A stretch of 55,599 nucleotides of DNA from CAZGWJ01 sp964529445 (lineage in GTDB: Bacteria; Oederibacteriota; Muellerivitia; Muellerivitales; Muellerivitaceae): the NCBI GenBank assembly GCA_964529445.1, contig CAZGWJ010000005.1, positions 1 through 55,599 of the forward strand, in the 5' to 3' direction. Under the pieces are notes generated by a model, which saw only the letters and a program-made list of their open reading frames with translations, made no database searches and was not told the DNA's origin. Made by a program: the position numbers and the translations under genes. Positions 17,614-26,683 of the stretch are shown piece by piece (position 1 is the first letter of the stretch; each line of letters begins with the position of its first letter).

Positions 17614-18582
17614 TCAGCGGAACACCCGGGCGTAACCCCGGGTCAGCATGGACGCGCCGATCATGCCGGCCTGGGGACCGAGGCGCGCCGGCCGGACCTG
17701 GACGGCGCGGGCGGGAACGCTCATGGCGCGCCGCTTGATGCTGCTCTTCAAGGGCTGGAAAAGCAGGGAACCCGATTGGGCCACCCTCCCCCCGATGATG
17801 ATGACGGAGGGGTTCAGCAGGTTCACGACACCCGCCAATCCGATGCCCAGCATCTCCCCGGTGTGCCGCAGGACCTCGCGGGATGCGCGACAACCGGCCT
17901 TGGCGAGGTCGGCCACGTCCTTCACGCTGATCTTCCGGCCCTGCGCCAGACGAGCCAGACGGGAGGTGGGATCCTTTCGGGCCCATCCTTCCGCCGTCCG
18001 GAGAATCCCGGCGGTTCCCACGAAGGCCTCGAGGCATCCCTGGTTGCCGCAACCGCAGAAAGGACCGTCCGGATCGATGGTGACATGGCCCACTTCCCCC
18101 GCCGAATAGGTGACACCCCGATAGATGGCGCCGTCCAGGATCAACCCGCCCCCGACGCCCGTGCCCAGCGCGATGCAAAAGACGTCCTTCAGGCCCTGCC
18201 CGGCCCCGAACAAGGCCTCACCCAAGGCCATGGCATTGACGTCGTTGTCGATGGCGGCGGGCATCCTCAGGGAACGCGCCAGCAACCGGGCGGCGGGAAC
18301 CCTCACCCACCCCTTGAAGTTGGGCGACTGGAGAATGGTGCCGGTCTCCTGGTCGATGAGTCCCGCGGCCCCCACACCGACGCCTCGGACGGACCGCGGG
18401 GGGACCTTGGCGCAGGCGAGCAGTTCGTGCACCTTGACGTGCACGCGCCGGATCCAGTCGGCGGGTCCGCGGAAAACCTCGCTGGGGAATGTGGCCTTCG
18501 CTCCGATCCGACCCGAGACCGAGACCAGGCCGACGGTGGTGTTGGTTCCGCCGAGATCGATGCCCAAACGATAGACCGCCAT
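17614..18582 (-). CDS. ROK family sugar kinase (glucokinase-like)
   Basis: A 322-residue ATP-dependent kinase, most likely phosphorylating glucose or a related hexose. The phosphate-1 loop is LGIDLGGTNTTVGLV at residues 6-20. The catalytic aspartate is in AAIDNDVNAMALGEALFG near 115-132. GTGVGGGLILDG is the phosphate-2 region, EVGHVTI is the sugar contact, and the zinc motif CGCGNQGCLE lies near 174-183. The adenosine loop is in NPSVIIIGGRVAQSG. There is no N-terminal winged helix, so this is a kinase and not a ROK repressor. It is the first gene of the 13-kb minus-strand operon. It starts about 24 bases after the terminator that ends the ATPase gene. It may prime hexose for UDP-sugar synthesis. 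Confidence 0.92.
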   Translation of the reverse strand: MAVYRLGIDLGGTNTTVGLVSVSGRIGAKATFPSEVFRGPADWIRRVHVKVHELLACAKVPPRSVRGVGVGAAGLIDQETGTILQSPNFKGWVRVPAARLLARSLRMPAAIDNDVNAMALGEALFGAGQGLKDVFCIALGTGVGGGLILDGAIYRGVTYSAGEVGHVTIDPDGPFCGCGNQGCLEAFVGTAGILRTAEGWARKDPTSRLARLAQGRKISVKDVADLAKAGCRASREVLRHTGEMLGIGLAGVVNLLNPSVIIIGGRVAQSGSLLFQPLKSSIKRRAMSVPARAVQVRPARLGPQAGMIGASMLTRGYARVFR

Positions 18583-18604
18583 GATGCGCCCGCCTATTGC
18601 GAGA

Positions 18605-18640
18605 ATAAAAAACCGGGGCAGGATCCCCCCGCCCCGGTTC
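18605..18640 (-). terminator. Rho-independent terminator after the MalK-like ATPase gene
   Basis: Read on the minus strand, a nine-base stem AACCGGGGC/GCCCCGGTT (18639-18611) closes a purine-rich loop and runs into six T residues. It lies 58 bases past the ATPase stop and about 24 bases before the ROK kinase start, so it separates the ATPase transcript from the polysaccharide operon unless read-through occurs. Confidence 0.9.
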
Positions 18641-18696
18641 GAAACCTCAAGCCCCCGACGTGGGGCCCGCGCTCTGAAGGAAGGTGCCCCTCCGCC

Positions 18697-19803
18697 TCAG
18701 TTCGTCAGGCACTTCTCCGTTTCCTTGTCGAACACGTGGGCCTTCTGCATGTTGAAAACCAGTTCGATGTCCTGGTTGATCTCGATCTGGTCGTAGCTGG
18801 ACACCCGCGCGATGAAGGGGCTCTTCCCCGTAGTGAGGTAGAGGAGGCCCTCCGCGCCGAGAGGCTCGATGACCTCGACCGTCGCGTTGATGGTGTTGTC
18901 GGGCGAGGCGTTGGTGGCCGACAGCTTGTCGTGGATGTCCTCCGGTCGGATGCCCAGGACCACCTCGCGGCCCACGTGCGTCTCCACCTTGGACACCATG
19001 CTCTCCGGGACCTTCACCTCGAAGTTCTCCTCGTTGAAGTACAGGCCCGTGCGCTTCTTGTTGAGGGTCCCCTCCATGAAGTTCATGGCCGGCGTCCCCA
19101 TGAACCCCGCCACGAACTTGTTGACGGGCTTCTCGTAGAGAGTGAGGGGATCGGCGATCTGCTGGACGTAACCGTCCTTCATGACCGCGATGCGGTCGCC
19201 CATGGTCATGGCCTCCATCTGGTCGTGCGTGACGTAGATCATGGTGGCCTGGAGGCGGGTGTGGAGCTTCGAGATCTCGGCGCGCATCTGGACGCGCAAC
19301 TTGGCGTCGAGGTTGGAAAGGGGCTCGTCGAAGAGGAAGACCTTGGGCTTGCGAACGATGGCGCGCCCGACGGCCACGCGCTGGCGCTGTCCGCCGGAGA
19401 GCTCCTTCGGAAGGCGCCCCAACAGGTCCTGGATGCCCAGGATGTTGGCTGCCTCGTACACGCGCTGCTTGATCTCCTCCTTGGGGTACTTGCGCAGTTT
19501 CAACCCGAAGGCCATGTTGTCGAACACCGACATGTGGGGATAGAGGGCGTAGTTCTGGAACACCATGGCGATGTCCCGGTCCTTGGGGGGCACATCGTTG
19601 ACCAGGACGTCGTCGATGCGGATCTCGCCATCGGACAGTTCCTCGAGCCCCGCCACCATGCGCAGGGTCGTGGTCTTGCCGCAACCGGACGGGCCGACCA
19701 GGACCATGAACTCCTTGTCCTGGATCTCGATGTTCACGTTGTTGACGGCGATGACGGAATTACCGTAGACCTTCTTGACGTTTTTGAGCAGTACCTTGGC
19801 CAT
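18697..19803 (-). CDS. ABC transporter ATP-binding protein, MalK/UgpC type
   Basis: A 368-residue cytoplasmic ATPase of carbohydrate importers. All nucleotide-site motifs are intact: Walker A GPSGCGKTTT near residues 36-45, Q-loop VFQNYALYPHM, signature LSGGQRQRVAVGRAI, Walker B VFLFDEPLSNLDAKLR and switch THDQMEAMT. The C-terminal third is the TOBE/regulatory domain (MGTPAMNFMEG, LGIRPEDIHDK, EPLGAEGLLYLTTG). Length and order match MalK, MsmK and UgpC. No binding protein or permease gene is nearby, so it may be a shared ATPase serving several importers, as MsmK does in streptococci. The start is ATG 19803, about 120 bases after a good promoter, with a strong terminator behind. Confidence 0.93.
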   Translation of the reverse strand: MAKVLLKNVKKVYGNSVIAVNNVNIEIQDKEFMVLVGPSGCGKTTTLRMVAGLEELSDGEIRIDDVLVNDVPPKDRDIAMVFQNYALYPHMSVFDNMAFGLKLRKYPKEEIKQRVYEAANILGIQDLLGRLPKELSGGQRQRVAVGRAIVRKPKVFLFDEPLSNLDAKLRVQMRAEISKLHTRLQATMIYVTHDQMEAMTMGDRIAVMKDGYVQQIADPLTLYEKPVNKFVAGFMGTPAMNFMEGTLNKKRTGLYFNEENFEVKVPESMVSKVETHVGREVVLGIRPEDIHDKLSATNASPDNTINATVEVIEPLGAEGLLYLTTGKSPFIARVSSYDQIEINQDIELVFNMQKAHVFDKETEKCLTN

Positions 19804-19932
19804 GGGGAAAAAGCCTCCGCTGAAGGGACCGGGCCGTCCCGGACCTGCTCGGGATGGGCCAAGAGCCTGTGTCTCCCGGCGGGCGGCTTTGTTGGCCTTT
19901 TCGTCCCGTCCGGGGAAGGTAAAACAGGGGTT

Positions 19933-19961
19933 ATTAAACATCGAACCGGACGCGCTGTCAA
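19933..19961 (-). promoter_or_regulatory. Sigma-70-type promoter for the MalK-like ATPase
   Basis: On the minus strand TTGACA (19961-19956) is followed after 17 bases by TTTAAT (19938-19933), a consensus -35 and a five-of-six -10. Transcription would begin near 19926, giving a leader of about 120 bases. The leader is GC-rich, and I see no known riboswitch in it. Confidence 0.7.
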
Positions 19962-20025
19962 CGCGCCCGCGACCAGAAAACCCTTCCTATTCCTCACGTT
20001 TCGCCACCATCACGATCGTTGGGGC

Positions 20026-20031
20026 TATAAT
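20026..20031 (+). promoter_or_regulatory. Perfect -10 box six bases before the O-antigen ligase ATG
   Basis: TATAAT lies at 20026-20031 and the ATG at 20038, with CCCCC-type sequence and no Shine-Dalgarno in between. A -10 box at this distance would place the transcription start at or next to the A of the ATG, giving a leaderless mRNA. No convincing -35 is visible 16-18 bases upstream. Confidence 0.45.
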
Positions 20032-20037
20032 TCCCCC

Positions 20038-21216
20038 ATGAACGAAAAGCCGCCCCTGTCTTTCCTGCTGTTATTCGCCTTCGCCGCGGTCGCCACCGTC
20101 TCGATCGCCCTGCAGAACCTCCTTTGGGCCGCCTTGGGGATATGGATTCTCGAACAACGCCGGTCCCGCAAGTCCGTTTCCTGGCCGCTGAACCCCTTCG
20201 TGATCGCGACGCTCCTCTTCGTGGGCACCTACTTCGCGGGCGCCGCCATGGGAGTGGACCCGAACAACAGCTCGAGAACGGTTTTCAAGTACCTGATCCT
20301 TCTGGCCTGGATCCCCTTGGCCGCCATGCGCTTGGATGCGCGGAGGGTCGATGCCGTCCTTCTGGCCTTCGTGGCCGGTTCCGCCTTCTGTGCCGCGTGG
20401 GGGATCGGGAAATATGCCGCGGGAATCCAGGCGCGCATCACCTCCTTCTCGGGCCATTGGATGGTCTTCGGCGGCCTCTTGATGATCGCCTCCCTCCTGG
20501 CACTCCATCGGGTGAAGGAAGCACCCCGAAAAATCCCTTCCTGGACCCTGCTGCTCCTGGTCCTAGTGGGATTGATCCTGACCCAGACCCGGGGGGCCTG
20601 GTTCGGTTTCGCGGCGGGTTTTCTCTGGTACTCCTGGAAAGTCGACCGGAAGATGCTGGGGTGGGGGCTTGCCTTCACTCTCGTCGGGGCCCTGCTCCTG
20701 CCCGCCCCCTTGAAGGAGCGCGTACGGAGCATCTGGGATTCGAAACTGTCCTATTCCAACATGGAACGCGTGGCGGTCTGGAAGGCGGGCCTCGCCATCC
20801 ACAGGGACCATCCGATCTTCGGGATCGGCCAGGGCAACATGGAGAAAGTCTATCCCGGATACCGGCTTCCCGAGGCCCAGGAGGCGACCGTCGGACACCT
20901 GCACAACAACTTCCTGCAGGTGCTCGTCCAGAACGGCTGGCTGGGACTGGCCGCCTACCTGGCCTGGATCCTCTCCTATTTCGGAGCCGTCCTGCGAAGC
21001 GGCCCGAAAGACCCGCAAGCAGCCCGGCAGGACCACGCCTTCATCGGCGTTTTCCTCGCCGCCCTCGTCTGGGGCCTGACCGAATACACCTTCAGCCATC
21101 AGTTCATGATGGTCGTGGTCCTGATGCTGGGACTCCAATGGGGGATGCGGCAGTATGAAGGCCCAGGATCCACCACGAAGACACGAAGACGCCAAGAACG
21201 ACATCAAGCTTATTGA
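20038..21216 (+). CDS. O-antigen ligase/polymerase family membrane protein
   Basis: A 392-residue inner-membrane protein of the Wzy_C/WaaL superfamily, which joins or polymerises lipid-linked glycans in the periplasm. There are about ten hydrophobic segments. The family core is visible as LTQTRGAWFGF near residues 180-190. The large periplasmic loop holds NMERVAVWKAGLAIHRDHPI, IFGIGQGN and the signature HLHNNFLQVLVQNGWLGLA near 287-305. The final 16 or so residues (from GSTTKTRRR) are encoded by an intergenic repeat arm at 21170-21200 and are not a natural family ending. It is divergent from the ATPase gene and convergent with yajC. Ligase and polymerase cannot be told apart from sequence. 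Confidence 0.88.
   Translation: MNEKPPLSFLLLFAFAAVATVSIALQNLLWAALGIWILEQRRSRKSVSWPLNPFVIATLLFVGTYFAGAAMGVDPNNSSRTVFKYLILLAWIPLAAMRLDARRVDAVLLAFVAGSAFCAAWGIGKYAAGIQARITSFSGHWMVFGGLLMIASLLALHRVKEAPRKIPSWTLLLLVLVGLILTQTRGAWFGFAAGFLWYSWKVDRKMLGWGLAFTLVGALLLPAPLKERVRSIWDSKLSYSNMERVAVWKAGLAIHRDHPIFGIGQGNMEKVYPGYRLPEAQEATVGHLHNNFLQVLVQNGWLGLAAYLAWILSYFGAVLRSGPKDPQAARQDHAFIGVFLAALVWGLTEYTFSHQFMMVVVLMLGLQWGMRQYEGPGSTTKTRRRQERHQAY
21170..21200. repeat. CGAAG-type repeat arm, copy A, inside the 3' end of the O-antigen ligase gene
   Basis: The sequence CCACCACGAAGACACGAAGACGCCAAG starts at 21170 and has the unit structure seen in eight other intergenic elements of this window. It lies in frame with the upstream gene and supplies its last codons. 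A degenerate opposite arm may exist near 21286-21318 (CACTTCGCGTCCCGCCGC), beyond the yajC terminator, but the match is weak. Confidence 0.7.
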
Positions 21217-21229
21217 GAGGGTCCTTCAT

Positions 21230-21262
21230 AACAAGAAAGGGCGGGGAGAACCCCCCGCCCTA
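21230..21262 (-). terminator. Probable Rho-independent terminator of yajC
   Basis: On the minus strand a nine-base stem AGGGCGGGG/CCCCGCCCT (21261-21238) is followed by TTCTTGTT. The stem is strong and the T run is interrupted. It lies 53 bases after the yajC stop, between two convergent genes. Confidence 0.6.
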
Positions 21263-21314
21263 TCCGCGATATCACTTCCCCTTCGCGATCTTCCAGCACT
21301 TCGCGTCCCGCCGC

Positions 21315-21680
21315 TTATTTCTTCGGTTCGGCTCCGGGCGGCAGGGCCACCGAGAGGATGTAGGCCTTCGAGACCTCAATCTTGGTGTTCTCGGCCACCT
21401 TGAGGACCACGATGTCGTTCTCCGCGGATAGGTGCGCCACGGTACCCCAGATGCCGCCGGTCGTGAGGACCCGGTCGCCGGGCTTCAACTCCGACAGCAT
21501 CTTCTCCCTTTTCTTCTTTTCCTTGTTTTGCGGGACCACCAGCATGATGTAGAAGAGCACCATGATGAGGACGAGGGGCATCAAGCCGAACATCCCGCCT
21601 CCCGCGGGGGGCGGGGTTCCGCCGGGGGCCGGGGCCGCCGGTGCCGTGGAGGATGTGGTCTGCGTGTTGGCCGTGCTCAT
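21315..21680 (-). CDS. yajC: Preprotein translocase auxiliary subunit YajC
   Basis: A small inner-membrane protein (121 residues) that associates with SecDF in the Sec translocon. A proline/alanine-rich N-terminal tail of about 30 residues precedes one membrane helix (LMPLVLIMVLFYIMLVVPQ). The conserved cytoplasmic part follows: KKKREKMLSELKPGDRVLT, TGGIWGTVAHL, and a C-terminal VSKAYILSV. AGAGGT lies before the ATG. The long P/A/G-rich N-terminus is unusual, as YajC proteins usually start close to the helix. secD and secF, the common neighbours, are not in the window. It ends in a hairpin terminator, and repeat element B separates it from the gene upstream. Confidence 0.93.
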   Translation of the reverse strand: MSTANTQTTSSTAPAAPAPGGTPPPAGGGMFGLMPLVLIMVLFYIMLVVPQNKEKKKREKMLSELKPGDRVLTTGGIWGTVAHLSAENDIVVLKVAENTKIEVSKAYILSVALPPGAEPKK

Positions 21681-21713
21681 GTTACCTCTTTTGTTTTAAG
21701 TATTACCGTCCAC

Positions 21714-21858
21714 CTTCACCGCGAAGGCGCGAAGTGCGCGAAGTGCGCGAAAAAGGATATTACCGTTTATAACCCGTTACAACAGAAAACCGTTCACGAA
21801 AGGCGGCACGACATCATGACCCATCTGTTCCTCGCGTCTTCGTGCCTTCGTGGCGAAG
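21714..21858. repeat. CGAAG-type palindromic element, copy B
   Basis: The left arm TCACCGCGAAGGCGCGAAG (21716 onwards, extended by tandem TGCGCGAAG units) faces the right arm TCGCGTCTTCGTGCC (21831 onwards, to 21858). About 80 A+T-rich bases lie between. The right arm ends four bases from the stop codon of the next gene. The nine-base word TATTACCGT occurs at 21701-21709 and again at 21758-21766, just outside and just inside the left arm. Confidence 0.75.
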
Positions 21859-21861
21859 TCT

Positions 21862-22647
21862 TCAATGCTCGTCGAGGACGCCCCACTCCACCTTCACCAG
21901 CCGATCGTCAACATCGAACCAGAAATTCAGCTTGTCGTCCCAGGTCATGCGGCCCTTCTTGTTCTTGTAGCGGAGGATGCGGATTTTCTTCTTCTTCGAC
22001 TGCTTGTCGTAGGTGAAGTACTCGTTCTCGACCTTGTTGCGGATCTCGGAATAGGGCGACTCGGAAGAGAAACCCTCCGGCGCGTCGAACTGGAATCCCC
22101 CGGCCTCCCCGGGCGCCTCCCACACGAAGACGCCGCGCTCCTTGCCCTCGTACTTGATCGCCGAGATGTTGAGATGGGCCAGGCGGTACTTGCCAACCCC
22201 GTTGCCGTTCCGGCGGACCAGGGTCCTCTTTTCCGTCCACTTCTCTCGGTCCATGAGCTCCGGCATGTCGTTCATGCTGTGACGGACGCCCTTGTACCAA
22301 ACTTCGCCGTTGGTGAAATCGAAGACCATGCGGGTCTCGTCGTCGGCATTCCTTTTCGCCAATTCCTCGGACTGAATCACCCGCTCGGCGATCCTCATCT
22401 CCTTGCGCGAGGCCTTCTCCTCCTTGCCCAGGGGGGCCGGAGGCACCGCGGTGGCCTGGACCTTCATCTTCTCGACCTCGAGCTGGAGCTTCTCGTTCTC
22501 GAGCTTCTGCTTCTCGATCTCCAGTTTCAGCCGCTCGATGTCCTGGGAGCCCGAAGCCGCCGGGTCCGGAGCGGCCGCGAGAAGCGTCACCAAGAACAGG
22601 GAGCCCAGCATCAGGGCCGAACAGCCGAAAAGGGTTCGCTTCATCAT
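21862..22647 (-). CDS. Secreted protein with coiled coil, unknown function
   Basis: A 261-residue protein I do not recognise. A signal peptide is clear: basic start, hydrophobic stretch, likely cleavage after LLAAA near residue 26. Residues 38-62 form a short coiled coil with regular Leu/Ile and Glu/Lys spacing (IERLKLEIEKQKLENEKLQL). A basic, charged region follows, then an apparently beta-rich domain with FTNGEVWYKGVRH and a C-terminal KLNFWFDVDDRLVKVEWG. GAGGTGAC precedes the ATG pair. It sits between the porin and yajC, same strand, with a terminator after the porin, so it may have its own promoter. It could be periplasmic. The role is unknown. Confidence 0.7.
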   Translation of the reverse strand: MMKRTLFGCSALMLGSLFLVTLLAAAPDPAASGSQDIERLKLEIEKQKLENEKLQLEVEKMKVQATAVPPAPLGKEEKASRKEMRIAERVIQSEELAKRNADDETRMVFDFTNGEVWYKGVRHSMNDMPELMDREKWTEKRTLVRRNGNGVGKYRLAHLNISAIKYEGKERGVFVWEAPGEAGGFQFDAPEGFSSESPYSEIRNKVENEYFTYDKQSKKKKIRILRYKNKKGRMTWDDKLNFWFDVDDRLVKVEWGVLDEH

Positions 22648-22732
22648 GTCACCTCGTGTCCTGCCGGATGGGTTCCCGAATAGGTCACCATCCTATAGGA
22701 CTGGGGACTCCCGTGAAAGGTTCCCCGCAAAT

Positions 22733-22768
22733 AAAAAAAGCCCCGCCCCCTTGAAGGGGCGGGGCTTG
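22733..22768 (-). terminator. Strong Rho-independent terminator of the porin gene
   Basis: On the minus strand the stem AAGCCCCGCCCC/GGGGGCGGGGCTT is closed by a short TTCAA loop and followed directly by seven T residues. It starts 12 bases after the porin stop codon. Confidence 0.92.
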
Positions 22769-22779
22769 GTACGACCGAC

Positions 22780-24294
22780 TTAGAAGTTGTACTTGATCTG
22801 GCCCTTGACGATGCCGGACAGGGTGGAGCCGCTGTAGAGCAAGCCCTCGCCGAAGTCGCCATCGCTCAGGAGGTCCTCGACGCCGCTCTTGGCGACGAGA
22901 AGGTCGACGTTCCAGTTCTTGTGGGTGACGCCCACGCCGAACGTCATGACCGTATCCTCGGTCTCGTCCACGGAGTACTCGTCCTCCCAGGTGTTCTGGT
23001 AGGCCGTGTTGGTCGCGTTGACGGTCCAGCCGCCGTTCTCAACCATCTTGGCGGAGGCCATGAGTTCGCGCGAGAAGCCCGCACGGACCTGGAGCCAGCT
23101 CTTGAGGTTGGCCTCGACGCCCACGTTGGCCCAGATGCCCATGTAGGTCATCTCGGTCTCGTAACCGTCGTAGTAGTTGGTGTCGATGCGGTCCGCCGCA
23201 GCCAGGCCCGCCGCGTTCACGCGGTCCTCGGAAGCCCAGGTGCCCTTGGCGTACTGCAGGTTCAAGCCGCCCACCACCAGGCCGGTGCCGCCGTTGACCT
23301 TGTGGTTGCAGTCAAGCCCCAAAGCGATGAAGGTGTTCTTGTGCTCGGCGGTGCTGACCTCCACCTCGCCGGCGCCCAACACCTGCGTGCCGTCCGGGTT
23401 GTACGCGTTGCGCGTGTACTCGACGGCCAGCTTGCTGGTGCGGAAGTTCAGGTTTGTGATCAGGTTGACGTTCTCGGAGGCTTCCTTCACCGCACGCGCG
23501 TTGAAGGCGATCTCGTTGATGCCGTCACCCTCGAGGGTCTCTTCCTCGGCCAGCACATAGGCGTTGTTGGTGGTGTTCAGCTGGTAGTCGATGTCCTCTT
23601 CGGTCAGGCTGCCCATGTAGTAGGCCAGCCCGAGGTCCAAGGCGTTGAAAGGACCGAGGTCCTTCAAGCCGTAGCCCACGTTGATGCCGATGACGCTCGA
23701 CTTGCGAACGCCCTCTTCGTACACGCCCGAGTAGTCGGGATCAGAGCTGGTCACGTTCTCGCTGTAGGAGAACTCGCCGTCGTCCTTCTGGCTGGCGTAG
23801 TTCAACCGCACACCGAGGACCCCGTCGCCGACCGCGAAGGTCTTGAACAGGTCCAGCTTGTTCTCCGGATCCTCGTCCATCGCGTTCCACCACGGCTTGC
23901 CCAAGGCGCCCACGGTACCCTGCGCGTTGATGCGCGCGCCCCATGTGTTCAGGCCGTCGACGATGCTGCCGAACATCGTGTAGATGTAGGCATGGTCGCC
24001 GAAATAGGGATACGAGGACTGCCCGTTGAAGGGACGGCCGACGTACAAGCCCCAGTTCCCGATGTAGGGATCCTTGTGGATGACGCCACCCCATTCATCG
24101 TCGGAGCCGAGGAACTCCATGCGGTAGTCCACCAAGGAGTATTCCTCGATCTTCTGGGGGAACAGCCAGATCAGGTCGAGATCCTCGACCTGCTGAGCCA
24201 TGACCCCCATGCCTTCGGTCCGGACGCTGGCGCTAGCCGTCATCGGAGCGAGAGCCATGAAGCCAACCAGCAACAGCAAGAGTGCCTTCTTCAT
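22780..24294 (-). CDS. Outer-membrane beta-barrel protein, porin-like
   Basis: A 504-residue exported protein. The start is the ATG at 24294, with AGGAGG nearby and a textbook signal peptide (MKKALLLLLVGFMALAPMTASA). The mature part is rich in alternating hydrophobic/polar strands with acidic loops, and it ends in VKGQIKYNF. The terminal aromatic residue is the recognition signal for the barrel assembly machinery. I do not recognise a named porin family. Codon use, a near-consensus promoter, a structured leader and a strong terminator indicate a highly expressed, probably major outer-membrane protein. It is a single-gene transcription unit between glmS and the coiled-coil secreted protein. 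Confidence 0.82.
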   Translation of the reverse strand: MKKALLLLLVGFMALAPMTASASVRTEGMGVMAQQVEDLDLIWLFPQKIEEYSLVDYRMEFLGSDDEWGGVIHKDPYIGNWGLYVGRPFNGQSSYPYFGDHAYIYTMFGSIVDGLNTWGARINAQGTVGALGKPWWNAMDEDPENKLDLFKTFAVGDGVLGVRLNYASQKDDGEFSYSENVTSSDPDYSGVYEEGVRKSSVIGINVGYGLKDLGPFNALDLGLAYYMGSLTEEDIDYQLNTTNNAYVLAEEETLEGDGINEIAFNARAVKEASENVNLITNLNFRTSKLAVEYTRNAYNPDGTQVLGAGEVEVSTAEHKNTFIALGLDCNHKVNGGTGLVVGGLNLQYAKGTWASEDRVNAAGLAAADRIDTNYYDGYETEMTYMGIWANVGVEANLKSWLQVRAGFSRELMASAKMVENGGWTVNATNTAYQNTWEDEYSVDETEDTVMTFGVGVTHKNWNVDLLVAKSGVEDLLSDGDFGEGLLYSGSTLSGIVKGQIKYNF

Positions 24295-24319
24295 GCTTCC
24301 TCCTACTAGGTTATTTGGG

Positions 24320-24418
24320 GGACACTCCTCTAGGAAGAGTGCCACACCCGAAATTTTTTTCACTTCTTGCGAAGTGAAGAATAAAACGAGCGTGGTACGC
24401 TTCCTGAAGAAGCGCCAC
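24320..24418 (-). promoter_or_regulatory. Three successive hairpins in the porin mRNA leader
   Basis: Reading towards the porin start, hairpin 1 (24418-24392) pairs GTGG.CGCTTC with GAAGCG.CCAC. Hairpin 2 (24378-24359) is a perfect eight-base stem TTCACTTC/GAAGTGAA closed by GCAA, a GNRA-type tetraloop. Hairpin 3 (24343-24320) pairs GG.CACTC with GAGTG.CC and ends about 10 bases before the AGGAGG. None is followed by a T run, so these are not terminators. They may stabilise the mRNA or control ribosome access. Confidence 0.65.
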
Positions 24419-24565
24419 CCTCGACAGGATTCTTCACCTTGAAGCGTCACGGTTGAAACCGCCGTCGATGAAGGTCCCTGAACCACACGAACCCCCACCC
24501 ATGCGTCGCGATAGCAGGCCTTATAACCCGCTTAGGCGTTGTTGGGATTCGTATAATTTGCGCCA

Positions 24566-24594
24566 AATATACGTTTGAGGTCATTATCTGTCAA
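24566..24594 (-). promoter_or_regulatory. Near-consensus sigma-70 promoter of the porin gene
   Basis: TTGACA (24594-24589), 17 bases, then TATATT (24571-24566) on the minus strand. Transcription would start near 24559, giving a leader of about 265 bases that carries the three hairpins. The surrounding sequence is distinctly A+T-rich compared with the rest of the window. Confidence 0.8.
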
Positions 24595-24752
24595 GGTTAA
24601 AAGAACCGACTTTATGGTGAAAAACCCCATATAATGTGGCCCACCCCCCCTATACAACCATCACTAGTGGAATTTCTTTTCCCAAGACGTTCGTTTCCTC
24701 GGCTATATCATTTCTTTTGAAACGGCAGAAAACGCCCTTAAAAACTACTGTT

Positions 24753-26603
<1,851 letters not shown>

Positions 26604-26683
26604 GTAACCCCCACAGCGAAACGCGAAGTCGTGAAACCCCGACATCCCAAAACACAAATGGACCGCAACGATGTAAAGGACAG

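Larger units (their letters stand above)
24295..24752. other. 458-base intergenic region between glmS and the porin gene
   Basis: The only stretch above 300 bases without a gene. The half next to the porin holds its promoter and hairpin leader. The half next to glmS (24600-24752) is A+T-rich, with no hairpin strong enough to call a glmS terminator and no open frame with a ribosome site. Confidence 0.7.

Noticed and set aside
1..20000. Polysaccharide locus considered as part of a prophage or genomic island with integrase
   Set aside because: No integrase, transposase, tRNA or attachment-site repeat was found at its borders within the window.
17578..20037. Long plus-strand open frame running into the O-antigen ligase gene
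   Set aside because: It crosses the ROK kinase and ATPase genes on the opposite strand. The family similarity and a -10 box place the real start at 20038.
24359..24378. Hairpin considered as a terminator on the plus strand
   Set aside because: The T run precedes the stem on that strand instead of following it, and no plus-strand gene ends there.
24600..24752. Possible glmS terminator or small RNA downstream of glmS
   Set aside because: No stem of more than five or six pairs with a following T run was found, and no promoter points into it convincingly.
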